DNA from: Akkermansia muciniphila
GTDB taxonomy: Bacteria > Verrucomicrobiota > Verrucomicrobiia > Opitutales > Opitutaceae
Reading direction: 5' to 3'
Assembly (NCBI GenBank): GCA_945888375.1
Contig: CAMCZZ010000007.1
Location: 85,294-149,293 of the forward strand
DNA: 64,000 bases
Shown here: positions 9,589 to 17,922 of the stretch, piece by piece
Numbering within the stretch: position 1 is the first letter of the stretch
Layout: the number at the start of each line of letters is the position of its first letter
Translations under genes and position numbers: made by a program
Notes under the pieces: generated by a model
Databases searched by the model: none
What the model was told of the DNA's origin: nothing
Seen by the model: the letters and a program-made list of their open reading frames with translations, nothing else

Positions 9589-10734
9589 ATGACCACGCAC
9601 AAAGTCGGCATCATCATGAACGGCGTCACGGGACGCATGGGCACGAACCAGCATCTGCTGCGCTCGATCAAGGCCATCATCGACCAGGGGGGCGTGAAAC
9701 TAAACGACTCCGAGGTCATCCTACCTGACCCCATCCTCATCGGCCGCAGCGAGTCCAAGCTCGCCGCCCTGGCCGCCCGCGCCGGGGTGAAGCGTTACTC
9801 GACCAACCTCGACGCCGCCCTCGCCGATCCGGCCAACCAAATCTATTTCGACTCCACGCTCACCGGTCAGCGCCCGCATGGCGTGCGCAAGGCCATCGCG
9901 GCCGGTAAACACATCTACTGCGAGAAGCCTACCGCGACGACTTCGAAGGAAGCCCTCGCGTTGTTCGAGGAGGTCACCGCCGCCGGACTCAAGAACGGTG
10001 TCGTGCAGGACAAGCTCTGGCTGCCCGGCCTGGTGAAGTTGAAATGGTTGATCGATACCGGCTTCTTTGGCAAAATCCTCTCCGTGCGCGGCGAGTTCGG
10101 CTACTGGGTCTTTACCGGCGAATATGAAAAGCTGCAGCGCCCTTCCTGGAACTACCGCAAGGAGGACGATGGCGGCATCATCGTGGACATGCTTTGCCAT
10201 TGGCAGTATGTGATTCAGAATCTCTTCGGCGAACCCAAGTCGCTCACCTGCCTCGGTGCCACCCACGTGCCCGAGCGCTGGGACGAGGCTGGGAAAAAAT
10301 ACCAATGCACCGCCGACGATTCGGCCTACGCCACCTTCGAATTGAAGAACGGCGTGATCTGCCACTTCAACTCCTCCTGGACGGTGCGGGTGGACCGCGA
10401 TGATTTGTTGACCCTTCAGGTCGATGGCACCCACGGCTCGGCTGTCGCCGGGCTCCGCGATTGCAAGGCCCAGGCCCACGCCGCCACGCCCCGCTGCGTT
10501 TGGAATCCCGACATCGACAGCCCCGTCAAATACAAGGACGGCTGGGTGCGCGTGCCGGACCAAGGGGTTTACGACAACGCTTTCAAGGTCCAGTGGGAGC
10601 TGTTCCTCCGCCACGTGGTGAAGGACGAGCCCTTCCCCTGGAACCTGCGCGAGGGCGCCAAGGGCGTGCAACTCGCCGAGCTCGGTCTCCAGAGCTGGGC
10701 CGAGCGCAAGTGGCTCGACATCCCCGCGCTCTGA
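9589..10734 (+). CDS. Gfo/Idh/MocA family NAD(P)-dependent oxidoreductase
   Basis: 381 residues from the ATG at 9589, where MTTHKVGIIMNGVTGRMG starts the Rossmann fold directly; an upstream in-frame start at 9544 adds residues unlike the family. The catalytic-lysine motif appears as YCEKPTATT (about residue 110). The C-terminal domain includes GGIIVDMLCHWQYV with the active-site His. The family oxidises or epimerises sugars, inositols and related polyols. Its nucleotide-binding loop, NGVTGRMGTNQHL, departs from the usual GxGxxG pattern. The divergent AraC gene suggests catabolic regulation. The substrate is unknown. Confidence 0.91.
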   Translation: MTTHKVGIIMNGVTGRMGTNQHLLRSIKAIIDQGGVKLNDSEVILPDPILIGRSESKLAALAARAGVKRYSTNLDAALADPANQIYFDSTLTGQRPHGVRKAIAAGKHIYCEKPTATTSKEALALFEEVTAAGLKNGVVQDKLWLPGLVKLKWLIDTGFFGKILSVRGEFGYWVFTGEYEKLQRPSWNYRKEDDGGIIVDMLCHWQYVIQNLFGEPKSLTCLGATHVPERWDEAGKKYQCTADDSAYATFELKNGVICHFNSSWTVRVDRDDLLTLQVDGTHGSAVAGLRDCKAQAHAATPRCVWNPDIDSPVKYKDGWVRVPDQGVYDNAFKVQWELFLRHVVKDEPFPWNLREGAKGVQLAELGLQSWAERKWLDIPAL

Positions 10735-10802
10735 GGAGCGTTTTTCCTTTCCGCGCCCTCCGTGTGGTGCGCCGGGCGCGGCATGCATCCCCTTACGGGG
10801 AC

Positions 10803-10836
10803 AGCCGGCGTGGTTACAAACTGCGCCGGCTTTTTT
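10803..10836 (+). terminator. Rho-independent terminator of the oxidoreductase gene
   Basis: Arms AGCCGGC and GCCGGCT enclose a 15-nt loop and are followed directly by six T residues. It sits about 70 bp past the stop codon. Confidence 0.7.
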
Positions 10837-10909
10837 ACGTCCGGCGGCTTCCACTTGCAAAGCCGGCGGACTCGCGCGTGTTTCCGACAAACCTTAATCT
10901 TTTCCCACC

Positions 10910-11602
10910 ATGCTAATCTGGATCCTCCTCATCATCGTCCCCATGCTCTTCGGGTTCTACGCCCAGATGAAGATTCGCAGCGCTTACGCCCACAATTCCC
11001 AAGTGGGCTCGCGCGGCGGCATCACCGGTCGCGAGGCGGCCGAGGCCGTCATCCGCTCCGCCGGCATTACCAACGTCAAAATCATCGAGGTGCCCGGCGA
11101 GCTGACCGACCACTACAATCCCATGACCCGCGAGCTGGCGCTCTCGGCCCATAACTACCATGGCTCCAGCCTTGCCGCCCTCGGGGTCGCCGCCCACGAA
11201 GCCGGCCATGCCATCCAGCACAAGGTGGGCTATGCCATGATGAACATCCGCCAGACCCTCGCCCCGGCCACCCAGATCGCGGCGAGTGTATCGAACTTTG
11301 TCATGATCGCCGGCATCTTCCTTTTCAGCACCGCGCTGGGCGGCAAACTCCTGGTGGCCGGCGCCGTCGCGCTGGCGGTTATCTGTCTCTTCCAGTTCGT
11401 GACGCTGCCGGTCGAGTTCGACGCCAGCCGCCGCGCCAAAGAGCAACTGGTCGGCCTGGGCATTCTGGATCGCGACGAGATGAAGGGCGTCAACGAGACG
11501 CTGAACGCCGCCGCGCTCACTTATGTGGCGGCCTTCGTCGCCGCGCTTGGTTCGCTCCTGCATATTCTGCTCATGCTGTCGGGTCGCCGCAGCGAGGACT
11601 GA
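10910..11602 (+). CDS. Membrane zinc metallopeptidase, YugP family
   Basis: 230 residues, full length for the YugP/DUF2230 family. It starts with a membrane helix (MLIWILLIIVPMLFGFYA). The zinc motif HEAGH is in LGVAAHEAGHAIQHK (about residue 95), followed by two or more hydrophobic segments between about 125 and 170 and a final one at the C-terminus. The segment QFVTLPVEFDASRRA is the conserved third-ligand region of the family. It is predicted to be an inner-membrane neutral protease of unknown substrate. It stands alone after a terminator; repeat A follows immediately. Confidence 0.92.
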   Translation: MLIWILLIIVPMLFGFYAQMKIRSAYAHNSQVGSRGGITGREAAEAVIRSAGITNVKIIEVPGELTDHYNPMTRELALSAHNYHGSSLAALGVAAHEAGHAIQHKVGYAMMNIRQTLAPATQIAASVSNFVMIAGIFLFSTALGGKLLVAGAVALAVICLFQFVTLPVEFDASRRAKEQLVGLGILDRDEMKGVNETLNAAALTYVAAFVAALGSLLHILLMLSGRRSED

Positions 11603-11706
11603 GCCAGGATCATTTCGTTGAATGGCCCAGCCGCGGGGCGAGGGGCCGAGCCGAGGGCCCCAACGATAGGTCCCGCCACGTCGCCTCGCCGCGACCCGGG
11701 CAAGTG
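11603..11706 (-). repeat. Dispersed repeat family A, copy 2
   Basis: Read on the minus strand it has TTGCCCGGGTCGCGGCGAGG, CGACGTGGCGGGACC, GGGGCCCTCGGCTC and CTCGCCCCGCGGCTGGGCCA, the same block order as copy 1. It begins at the stop codon of the peptidase gene. The remaining gap to 11878 holds no recognisable gene. Confidence 0.75.
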
Positions 11707-11878
11707 AAGCTCCCAGCGGAGGCCCCTTTGCCCCGAACTCCGGGGCTTGCCGGGAGCTTCCAGACAAGGGAATCGGAGGATTGGCCAAGGCGCGGGGGTT
11801 GCCTCTGAACTTTCCTTTCGTGGGCTGCGGTATGCCGTCTGGTCGTTCCCGGCAGGCTCTCTTCTATACTTTGATTTT

Positions 11879-13885
11879 ATGGATTTACCCCTTGGTTTCA
11901 GGAAGGCGTGGCGTGTTGTTCTGGTGCTCCTAGCCGGGGCTGCGGCAGGAACCGGTCCCGGCGCGGCGGCGGCCGATACTCTGCGCAGTCCCGACAGACG
12001 GGTGGCGCTGCAGTTTTCTTTAAGTAAGGGGGGCGAGCCCGTTTACCGGTTAAAAATAGACGGCGAGGAAGTGCTGTCCGAGTCGCGACTCGGCTTGGTG
12101 GCGGGCGATGCCGATTTTAGCCGTGGCTTGAAGCTGGTCGGGCGCTCGGACGTCGAGCGGGTAAATGAAGTCTATGAACTCGCGACGGCCAAGCGCCGGC
12201 TGAATACCTATGAGGCAAGGCGGCGCACCTACCGGTTGGCGACGGCTGCCGGTCAGCGGATGGATGTGGTGTTTCAGGTATCCAACGACGGCATCGCCTT
12301 CCGGCATGTGTTTCCGGAGACGGGGACGGAAGAGCGGGTGATTCTTGAAGAGGCGACGTCTTTTCGCCTGCCGGCCGGAGCGCGCGCCTGGTTGCAGCCG
12401 ATGTCGGCCGCCAAGACCGGTTGGTCGCGGACCAATCCCTCCTACGAGGAGTATTACGAGAGCGATATTCCGGCAGGCACTCCTTCCAAGCTGGGGGCCG
12501 GCTGGGTCTTTCCCGCGCTTTTTAAAACCGGGGGGCGCTGGGTGGTGCTTTCCGAGGCGGACGTGGGGCGCGGCTACTGTGCGTCGCGCCTTCGCCATGA
12601 GGCAACGGACGGAGAGTATCGTATCGGGTTTCCGGATGCACGAGAGACGATCGGGTCCCAGCCGGTCGGGCCGCGCTTCGCCACGCCCTACGCCATGCCT
12701 TGGCGGGTGGTGGCGGCGGGCAGTCTGCGCACGGTCGTGGAATCCACGCTCGGGACGGATGTGGCCGGCCCGGCGGCGGCAGGCGCTTTTGTGCCGGCAT
12801 CGGGTCTGGCGGCCTGGAGCTGGCCCAAACGCGGCGATGCCCAGACCACGTTTCCCGTGCAGAAAGACTTTATCGATTACGCAGCTTCCATGGGCTGGCC
12901 CTACTGCCTGATCGATGCCCTCTGGGACACCCAGATCGGCGAGGACAAGCTACGGGAACTGGTCGCTTATGGGCGGGCCCGGAAGGTCGGTGTGCTCGTC
13001 TGGTATAACTCCAATGGCGACTGGAACGACGCGTTTCAGACACCCAAGAACCGCCTGCTTACCCGCGAGGCGATGCGGTCCGAGTTCGCCAAGCTGCGCG
13101 ACCTGGGGGTGCAGGGCGTAAAGGTCGATTTCTTCGGGGGAGACGGGCGGGCTTTTGTTGACCTCTATCACGATCTCATGACCGAGGGCGCGGTGGCCGG
13201 CCTGGCCATGAATTTTCATGGTGCGACGCTGCCGCGGGGCTGGGGGCGGACCTACCCCAACTTGCTGACCGCCGAGGCGGTGAGGGGCTACGAATTCATC
13301 ACTTTCGAGCAGGCCGGTGCCGATCGCGCACCGGGTCATGTCGCAATGCTGCCGTTTGCCCGTAATATTTTTGACCCCATGGACTTCACGCCTTTCTGCG
13401 TCGATGGTCCGCGCAAGATCAAACGGCGCACCAGCCCGGGTTTTGAGCTGGCGACCACGGTGGTTTTGACCTCGGGCATCCAGCATATCGTGGAGACTCC
13501 GGACGGTCTCGCGAAGCAACCGGAATACGTGCGCGACTTCCTCCGCCGGGTCCCGGCGACCTGGGAGGAGACGCGGTTTCTGGCCGGCGAGCCGGGCAAG
13601 CTGGTGGTTTTCGGCCGGCTGGGTGCGGACGGGATTTGGCGCGTCGCGGGGATCAATGGCGAGGCCGTGCGGAAGACGGTTGAGGTCGATCTCTCTGCCC
13701 TTGTCGCGCCCGGCCGTCGTCGGGCCAAGCCCGAGCGCACGACAAACTATGCCCTGATCACCGATGCTGCCGAGGGTGGTTGGGCGCGCCGAGAGGGGCA
13801 ACTGGAGGGCGAGACTCGTGTTTTGCGGATCGAATTGCTCCCGGCGGGCGGCTTCGTGGCGGAAGTGACGAAGCCCGCGCCGTAA
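11879..13885 (+). CDS. Secreted glycoside hydrolase family 97 (alpha-galactosidase/alpha-glucosidase)
   Basis: 668 residues from the ATG at 11879, chosen because a signal peptide starts there (AWRVVLVLLAGAAAGTGPGAAAA); an upstream in-frame start would put 44 odd residues before it. The N-terminal beta-super-sandwich domain starts at DTLRSPDRRVALQF. The (beta/alpha)8 domain includes MGWPYCLIDALW, LVWYNSNGDWND and GVQGVKVDFFGGDGR. The Asp in KVDFF matches the nucleophile position of retaining GH97 members, and NLLTAEAVRGYE holds a candidate acid/base Glu. It would cleave alpha-linked galactose or glucose in the periplasm. Substrate choice is inferred. Confidence 0.9.
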   Translation: MDLPLGFRKAWRVVLVLLAGAAAGTGPGAAAADTLRSPDRRVALQFSLSKGGEPVYRLKIDGEEVLSESRLGLVAGDADFSRGLKLVGRSDVERVNEVYELATAKRRLNTYEARRRTYRLATAAGQRMDVVFQVSNDGIAFRHVFPETGTEERVILEEATSFRLPAGARAWLQPMSAAKTGWSRTNPSYEEYYESDIPAGTPSKLGAGWVFPALFKTGGRWVVLSEADVGRGYCASRLRHEATDGEYRIGFPDARETIGSQPVGPRFATPYAMPWRVVAAGSLRTVVESTLGTDVAGPAAAGAFVPASGLAAWSWPKRGDAQTTFPVQKDFIDYAASMGWPYCLIDALWDTQIGEDKLRELVAYGRARKVGVLVWYNSNGDWNDAFQTPKNRLLTREAMRSEFAKLRDLGVQGVKVDFFGGDGRAFVDLYHDLMTEGAVAGLAMNFHGATLPRGWGRTYPNLLTAEAVRGYEFITFEQAGADRAPGHVAMLPFARNIFDPMDFTPFCVDGPRKIKRRTSPGFELATTVVLTSGIQHIVETPDGLAKQPEYVRDFLRRVPATWEETRFLAGEPGKLVVFGRLGADGIWRVAGINGEAVRKTVEVDLSALVAPGRRRAKPERTTNYALITDAAEGGWARREGQLEGETRVLRIELLPAGGFVAEVTKPAP

Positions 13886-13978
13886 AGTCATTCGTCGGCG
13901 TGGTGGTTTTCCAGTTGTCTTTATATTCGGGACGGGCGTGTCTTGGTTTCGTTCCGCAACAAGCACCCAGAATTATTG

Positions 13979-14656
13979 ATGGCCCTCTCAGCACCCTTCG
14001 GCGGTGGCGCTCGTCGCCCCGGTCAACCGTATCCCCGTCGTAACAACGACCCTTTTGCGCACATCAAGCGCAATGACAAGATCCGCGTCCCTGAGATCCG
14101 GGTCATCTCCCCCGAAGGCAAGCAACTGGGTATCCTGCCCACTGAGCGTGCGCTGGCCTTGGCGCGGCAGTTTAACCTCGATCTCGTCGAGATGTCGGCC
14201 AACGCGGTGCCACCGGTGTGCCGCATCATGGACTTCGGCAAATACATTTACGAAGAGCAGAAGAAGACCAGCCACGTTAAATCCACCGCGAGCCGGTTGA
14301 AGGAGATCGAGTTTACTCCGCGCATCGAGAACAACGACTTCCTGACCAAGGTCCGCCACGCCGAGGAGTTTCTCGACCACGGCTCGAAGGTGAAACTCCG
14401 CCTCAAGTTTCGCGGTCGCGAGATGGCTCACACCGAGATCGGCTTCCAAGTCATCAAGCGGGCGCTTGAGGAACTCGCAGGCATGGGCCACGCCGATTCC
14501 GAGCCCAAGCTCATGGGCAAGCAGATCAACGTCATGCTCACGCCGCACCCGACCAACAAGCGGAAGCGCAAATACGCGATGCACGCTGACGAGCAGGCGG
14601 TGGACGACACCGGCAAGGGCGATCACGACGAAGACGACGGCGACGAGCAAAAGTAG
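13979..14656 (+). CDS. infC: Translation initiation factor IF-3
   Basis: 225 residues from the ATG at 13979; an in-frame TTG at 13943 would add 12 residues. The N-terminal domain has NDKIRVPEIRVISPEGKQLGIL and LVEMSANAVPPVCRIMDFGKY. The C-terminal domain has TPRIENNDFLTKVRHAEEFL and VKLRLKFRGREMAH. IF-3 binds the 30S subunit and checks initiator tRNA and start codon. It carries an extra N-terminal Gly/Arg/Pro segment of about 25 residues and an acidic tail (GDHDEDDGDEQK). The usual rpmI-rplT genes do not follow; a cell-wall amidase does. Confidence 0.95.
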   Translation: MALSAPFGGGARRPGQPYPRRNNDPFAHIKRNDKIRVPEIRVISPEGKQLGILPTERALALARQFNLDLVEMSANAVPPVCRIMDFGKYIYEEQKKTSHVKSTASRLKEIEFTPRIENNDFLTKVRHAEEFLDHGSKVKLRLKFRGREMAHTEIGFQVIKRALEELAGMGHADSEPKLMGKQINVMLTPHPTNKRKRKYAMHADEQAVDDTGKGDHDEDDGDEQK

Positions 14657-14704
14657 GCCCGGCCTGCGTTCCGCGAGCGAGTAAACGTCCGCGCCAAGCT
14701 TCCC

Positions 14705-15772
14705 GTGCCCTTCTTTGGTTTTACTCCCCGCCTGCCCCGGGCCTCTCTGGCCGCGCTTTTGTTGCTGGCGCTGGTCTCCGGTCCGTCCGCTGGCAACCTG
14801 TGCGCAGCCGGTGCGGGCAACGTGCGGCAATCCGTCGCCCGCGCCCCCGCGACCGTAAAATTACGCGGCATCAGTTACACCGATGCGAGGGCGCCGTTTG
14901 TCCAGTTCGGCTACAAAGCGAGTTACCAGGCGGCGTCCGGTGTGCTCACGCTCCGTTCGGGTGCGAGCGAGGTCGTGCTCACGGTGGGCTCGCGCGAGGC
15001 GAAATTAAACGGTCTGCGTCTCTTTCTCGGCGAACCGGTGGAGGTTTATAAAGGCACTCCGGTAGTCACCACCATAGACCTGGAGCGTTTTCTTTTACCG
15101 ATTGTCCGGCCGTCGCGGCTCGGTCGAAAAGCGGTTCGCACGATCGTGATCGACGCCGGTCACGGGGGCAACGACTCGGGGACCCGCCATATCAAGCGCA
15201 AGCTCAACGAAAAAACCTTCACGCTCGATGTCGCCAAGCGCTTGCAGGCCATGCTCGCGGGCGGGCCCTGGAAGGTGCGCATGACCCGCACCGACGATCG
15301 TTTCATCGAGCTATCCGACCGCGCCGAGTTCGCCAACAACGCCAAGGCCGATCTCTTCATCAGCATCCACTTCAACGCGGTTGCCGCCGGTTCGGACGTG
15401 CGCGGGACCGAGACCTACGTGCTGACTCCGCAGTTCCAGCGCTCCACCTCCTCGGCCAAAGCCGGCCCGGAGGACAAGGTCGCCTACCCCGGCAACCGGC
15501 ACGACGCGCGCAGCGCGATCCTCGGTTATCACATGCACCGCCAACTCCTGGCCAAGCTGAAGTCCGAGGACCGTGGCTACAAACGGGCCCGCTTCGCGGT
15601 GCTTCGCCTCGTCGATAGTCCGGGCGTGCTGGTCGAGGCCGGCTACCTCTCGAACGACACCGAAGCCGCCAAGATTGCCAATGCCGGCTATCGCGGGGAC
15701 ATCGCGGAGGCGCTTTTCGCCGCGATTCAGGCCTATGACGCCAGCGTCGGGGCCCCTACCAAGGCGCCGTAA
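14705..15772 (+). CDS. N-acetylmuramoyl-L-alanine amidase (Amidase_3), secreted
   Basis: 355 residues from a GTG at 14705; the first 35 residues form a signal peptide (LPRASLAALLLLALVSGPSAG). A small N-terminal domain of about 80 residues, resembling the copper-amine-oxidase-N fold, ends with DLERFLLPIVRP. The zinc amidase domain follows: VIDAGHGGNDSG (first His), LNEKTFTLDVAKRL (Glu), FISIHFNAVA (second His) and PGVLVEAGYLSNDTEA (catalytic Glu). It cuts the amide between muramic acid and the stem peptide, in cell separation or wall turnover. It starts 48 bp after infC and may be co-transcribed. Confidence 0.9.
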   Translation: MPFFGFTPRLPRASLAALLLLALVSGPSAGNLCAAGAGNVRQSVARAPATVKLRGISYTDARAPFVQFGYKASYQAASGVLTLRSGASEVVLTVGSREAKLNGLRLFLGEPVEVYKGTPVVTTIDLERFLLPIVRPSRLGRKAVRTIVIDAGHGGNDSGTRHIKRKLNEKTFTLDVAKRLQAMLAGGPWKVRMTRTDDRFIELSDRAEFANNAKADLFISIHFNAVAAGSDVRGTETYVLTPQFQRSTSSAKAGPEDKVAYPGNRHDARSAILGYHMHRQLLAKLKSEDRGYKRARFAVLRLVDSPGVLVEAGYLSNDTEAAKIANAGYRGDIAEALFAAIQAYDASVGAPTKAP

Positions 15773-15826
15773 CGCCTCGCGCCGTCCGAATGTTGTGAGT
15801 TTGCGCTTGGCCTTCGGTTAAATCCT

Positions 15827-16465
15827 ATGCAAGTTGACCAACTTACTCAACAAATGAGCAGTGCCGAGAATCTCCATCCCATCTTTGACCGCGTCCTGCC
15901 GCGAGCGGAGAAGGAGGCTCGGCTGGGACAACGCGGCCGGGTGATTTGGCTCTTTGGGCTATCCGGGTCGGGTAAAAGCACCCTGGCCATCGCGCTGGAA
16001 CGGCGTCTGCACGCCGAGGGGTTTGCCACGCAACTGCTGGACGGGGACAACGTCCGCACGGGCCTTAATCGCGGGCTGGGTTTTTCCGAGGCGGATCGCA
16101 CGGAAAACATCCGGCGTATAGCCGAGGTGGCCAAGCTCCACGCCCAGGCCGGCTTGGTGACGCTCTGCTCCTTCATCACTCCGCTACGGGCGCAGCGGGC
16201 GCTGGCGCGCGAGATCCTCGGGGCGGACGATTTGCTCCCGGTTTACGTCAAGGCGGACTTCGCGACCTGCGCCCGGCGCGACCCCAAGGGACTTTATGCC
16301 AAGGCGGCTGCCGGCGGGGTGGGGCAGTTCACGGGCAAAGATTCGGCTTTCGAGGAGCCCGGTGAGCACGAAGCGAACACCCTAGTGATCGACACCGAGG
16401 CGGCTGCCCCCGAGGCCTGCTTGGCGCTGCTCCATGCGGCGGTTTCTCCCCGCATCCAACTGTAG
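15827..16465 (+). CDS. cysC: Adenylylsulfate (APS) kinase
   Basis: 212 residues. The P-loop is in GLSGSGKSTLA (about residue 46), followed by DGDNVRTGLNRGLGFSEADRTENIRR, the APS-binding segment of the family. It phosphorylates adenylylsulfate to PAPS. An in-frame ATG at 15854 gives MSSAENLHPIFDRVLPRAEKE and is an equally good start. It lies first in a sulfate-activation run with cysD 42 bp downstream and then cysN, so the cluster makes APS and then PAPS for assimilation or sulfation. No PAPS reductase is in the window. Confidence 0.92.
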   Translation: MQVDQLTQQMSSAENLHPIFDRVLPRAEKEARLGQRGRVIWLFGLSGSGKSTLAIALERRLHAEGFATQLLDGDNVRTGLNRGLGFSEADRTENIRRIAEVAKLHAQAGLVTLCSFITPLRAQRALAREILGADDLLPVYVKADFATCARRDPKGLYAKAAAGGVGQFTGKDSAFEEPGEHEANTLVIDTEAAAPEACLALLHAAVSPRIQL

Positions 16466-16507
16466 GCTATTAATTTCCGCTTTTTCGTTTTCCACTTTTT
16501 CCGCCCA

Positions 16508-17413
16508 ATGTCCTCCTATAATCTAACCCACTTGGCCCAGCTCGAACACGAGGCGATCTTTGTCTTGCGCGAGGTGGCTGCACAGTTCGAGCGCCCGGCG
16601 CTGCTGTTTTCCGGCGGTAAGGATTCAATCGTGATGGCCCGACTCGCGCAAAAGGCCTTTGCCCCTGCGCGTATCCCATTCCCGCTCGTCCACGTTGATA
16701 CCGGCCACAACTTCGCCGAGACCATCGAGTATCGCGACTGGTTTGCGGCCGAGATCGGGGCTCGCCTGGTTGTCCGTCTCGTCGAGGATTCGATCAAGGC
16801 CGGGCGCTGCCAAGAGGAGAAGGGCCTGAACCCGTCGCGCAACGGTCTTCAGACCGTCACGCTGCTCGATACCATCGAGGAGTTTAAATTCGACGCCTGC
16901 CTCGGTGGGGCCCGCCGCGACGAGGAAAAGGCCCGCGCCAAGGAGCGTTTCTTTTCCCACCGCGACGAGTTCGGCCAGTGGGATCCGAAGAACCAGCGTC
17001 CGGAGCTGTGGAATCTCTTCAACGGCCGGAAAAACCAGGGCGAACACTTCCGCGTTTTCCCGCTCTCCAACTGGACCGAGATGGATGTCTGGCAATACAT
17101 CGCCCGGGAAAATCTCCGCATCCCGAGCATTTATTTTAGCCACTCCCGCCGGGTCGTTAACCGCAACGGCGTGCTCCTCGCCGAGTCGCCCTACATCACC
17201 CTGCTGGAGGGGGAATGCTACGAGGAGCGCATTGTGCGCTACCGCACGGTCGGCGACAGCACCTGCACCGGCGCGGTCGAGTCGCCCGCCGCGACCCTCG
17301 GCGAGGTCATCCAGGAGGTCGCCTCGGCCCGGGTGACCGAGCGCGGCACCCGCGCCGACGACAAACGTTCCGAGAGCGCCATGGAGGACCGGAAGAAGGC
17401 GGGTTATTTTTAA
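16508..17413 (+). CDS. cysD: Sulfate adenylyltransferase subunit 2
   Basis: 301 residues, normal length. The PP-loop is in LLFSGGKDSIVMARLAQKAF. Other family marks are HVDTGHNFAETIEYRD, LGGARRDEEKARAKERFFS and PLSNWTEMDVWQYI, and the conserved C-terminus ends DRKKAGYF. With CysN it forms the ATP sulfurylase that makes APS from sulfate. The last nine codons are contained in the left arm of a perfect hairpin that also includes the stop codon. A four-helix-bundle gene separates it from cysN. Confidence 0.96.
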   Translation: MSSYNLTHLAQLEHEAIFVLREVAAQFERPALLFSGGKDSIVMARLAQKAFAPARIPFPLVHVDTGHNFAETIEYRDWFAAEIGARLVVRLVEDSIKAGRCQEEKGLNPSRNGLQTVTLLDTIEEFKFDACLGGARRDEEKARAKERFFSHRDEFGQWDPKNQRPELWNLFNGRKNQGEHFRVFPLSNWTEMDVWQYIARENLRIPSIYFSHSRRVVNRNGVLLAESPYITLLEGECYEERIVRYRTVGDSTCTGAVESPAATLGEVIQEVASARVTERGTRADDKRSESAMEDRKKAGYF

Positions 17414-17430
17414 CCCGCCTTCTTCCGGTC
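17387..17430 (+). other. Perfect 20-bp inverted repeat over the cysD stop codon
   Basis: The left arm 17387-17406 begins GACCGGAAGAAGG and ends GGGTTA. The loop is TTTT (17407-17410), and the right arm 17411-17430 is an exact reverse complement starting at the TAA stop. No U-run follows. It could be a 3'-end stabiliser, a processing site or an attenuator between cysD and the downstream genes, or a scar of template switching. Confidence 0.7.
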
Positions 17431-17471
17431 GGTCGAAGGTCGGAAGGTCCAACGGCGAAAGGCACCACAAC

Positions 17472-17831
17472 ATGTCCAAGGCGGAACGTTTCGAGGATTT
17501 GCGCATCTGGCAGGAGGCCCGCGCGCTGGTGCGCTCCGTCCGAGCAGCCACCCGGGACGTGCGCGACTTCGACTTTCGCGACCAGTTCCGCTCCGCCGCC
17601 CTTTCGATCATGAACAACATCGCCGAGGGATTCGAGCGCCGCACCGACGCCGACTTCGCCCATTTCCTCGATATGGCCAAGGGCTCCGCCGGCGAGGTTC
17701 GCAGCATGACTTACGTCGCGGAGGACGACGCCATTTTCACCGCCGAACTCGCCCAAAGGTTTCGGGACGAGTGCATCCGCCTCTCCGGGGGCATCGCCAC
17801 CCTCGCCGCCTATCTTCGCAAACAAACATAA
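17472..17831 (+). CDS. Four-helix-bundle protein (S23 / 23S-rRNA intervening-sequence family)
   Basis: 119 residues, typical length. Family marks are FEDLRIWQEARALVRSV at the start, FRDQFRSAALSIMNNIAEGFERR in the middle (the IxxNIAEG motif) and FLDMAKGSAGEVRSMTYVA. Proteins of this family form pentameric helix bundles and occur inside 23S rRNA intervening sequences or as isolated genes; their role is unknown. Here it interrupts the cysD-cysN pair and is flanked by GGTCGAAGGTC-type repeats in opposite orientation, suggesting it arrived as a small mobile unit. Confidence 0.9.
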   Translation: MSKAERFEDLRIWQEARALVRSVRAATRDVRDFDFRDQFRSAALSIMNNIAEGFERRTDADFAHFLDMAKGSAGEVRSMTYVAEDDAIFTAELAQRFRDECIRLSGGIATLAAYLRKQT

Positions 17832-17842
17832 CCCGTCCCCCT

Positions 17843-17921
17843 TGCGCGGCCCCAGCCTCGCCGCACCCGACCTTCGCCCTTCGACTTTAGACCTTCGACT
17901 TTAGACCTTCGACTTCCTCAC
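17843..17921 (-). repeat. Repeat family E, copy 1, with 14-bp tandem units
   Basis: On the minus strand it reads TCGAAGGTCTAAAG twice and then GGTCGGGTGCGGCGAGGC and TGGGGCCGCGC. Related copies are at 54931-54982, 55155-55205 and, in part, 57977-58010. On the plus strand the 14-bp unit TTCGACTTTAGACC is repeated directly before the cysN start. Confidence 0.7.
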
Positions 17922-17922
17922 C

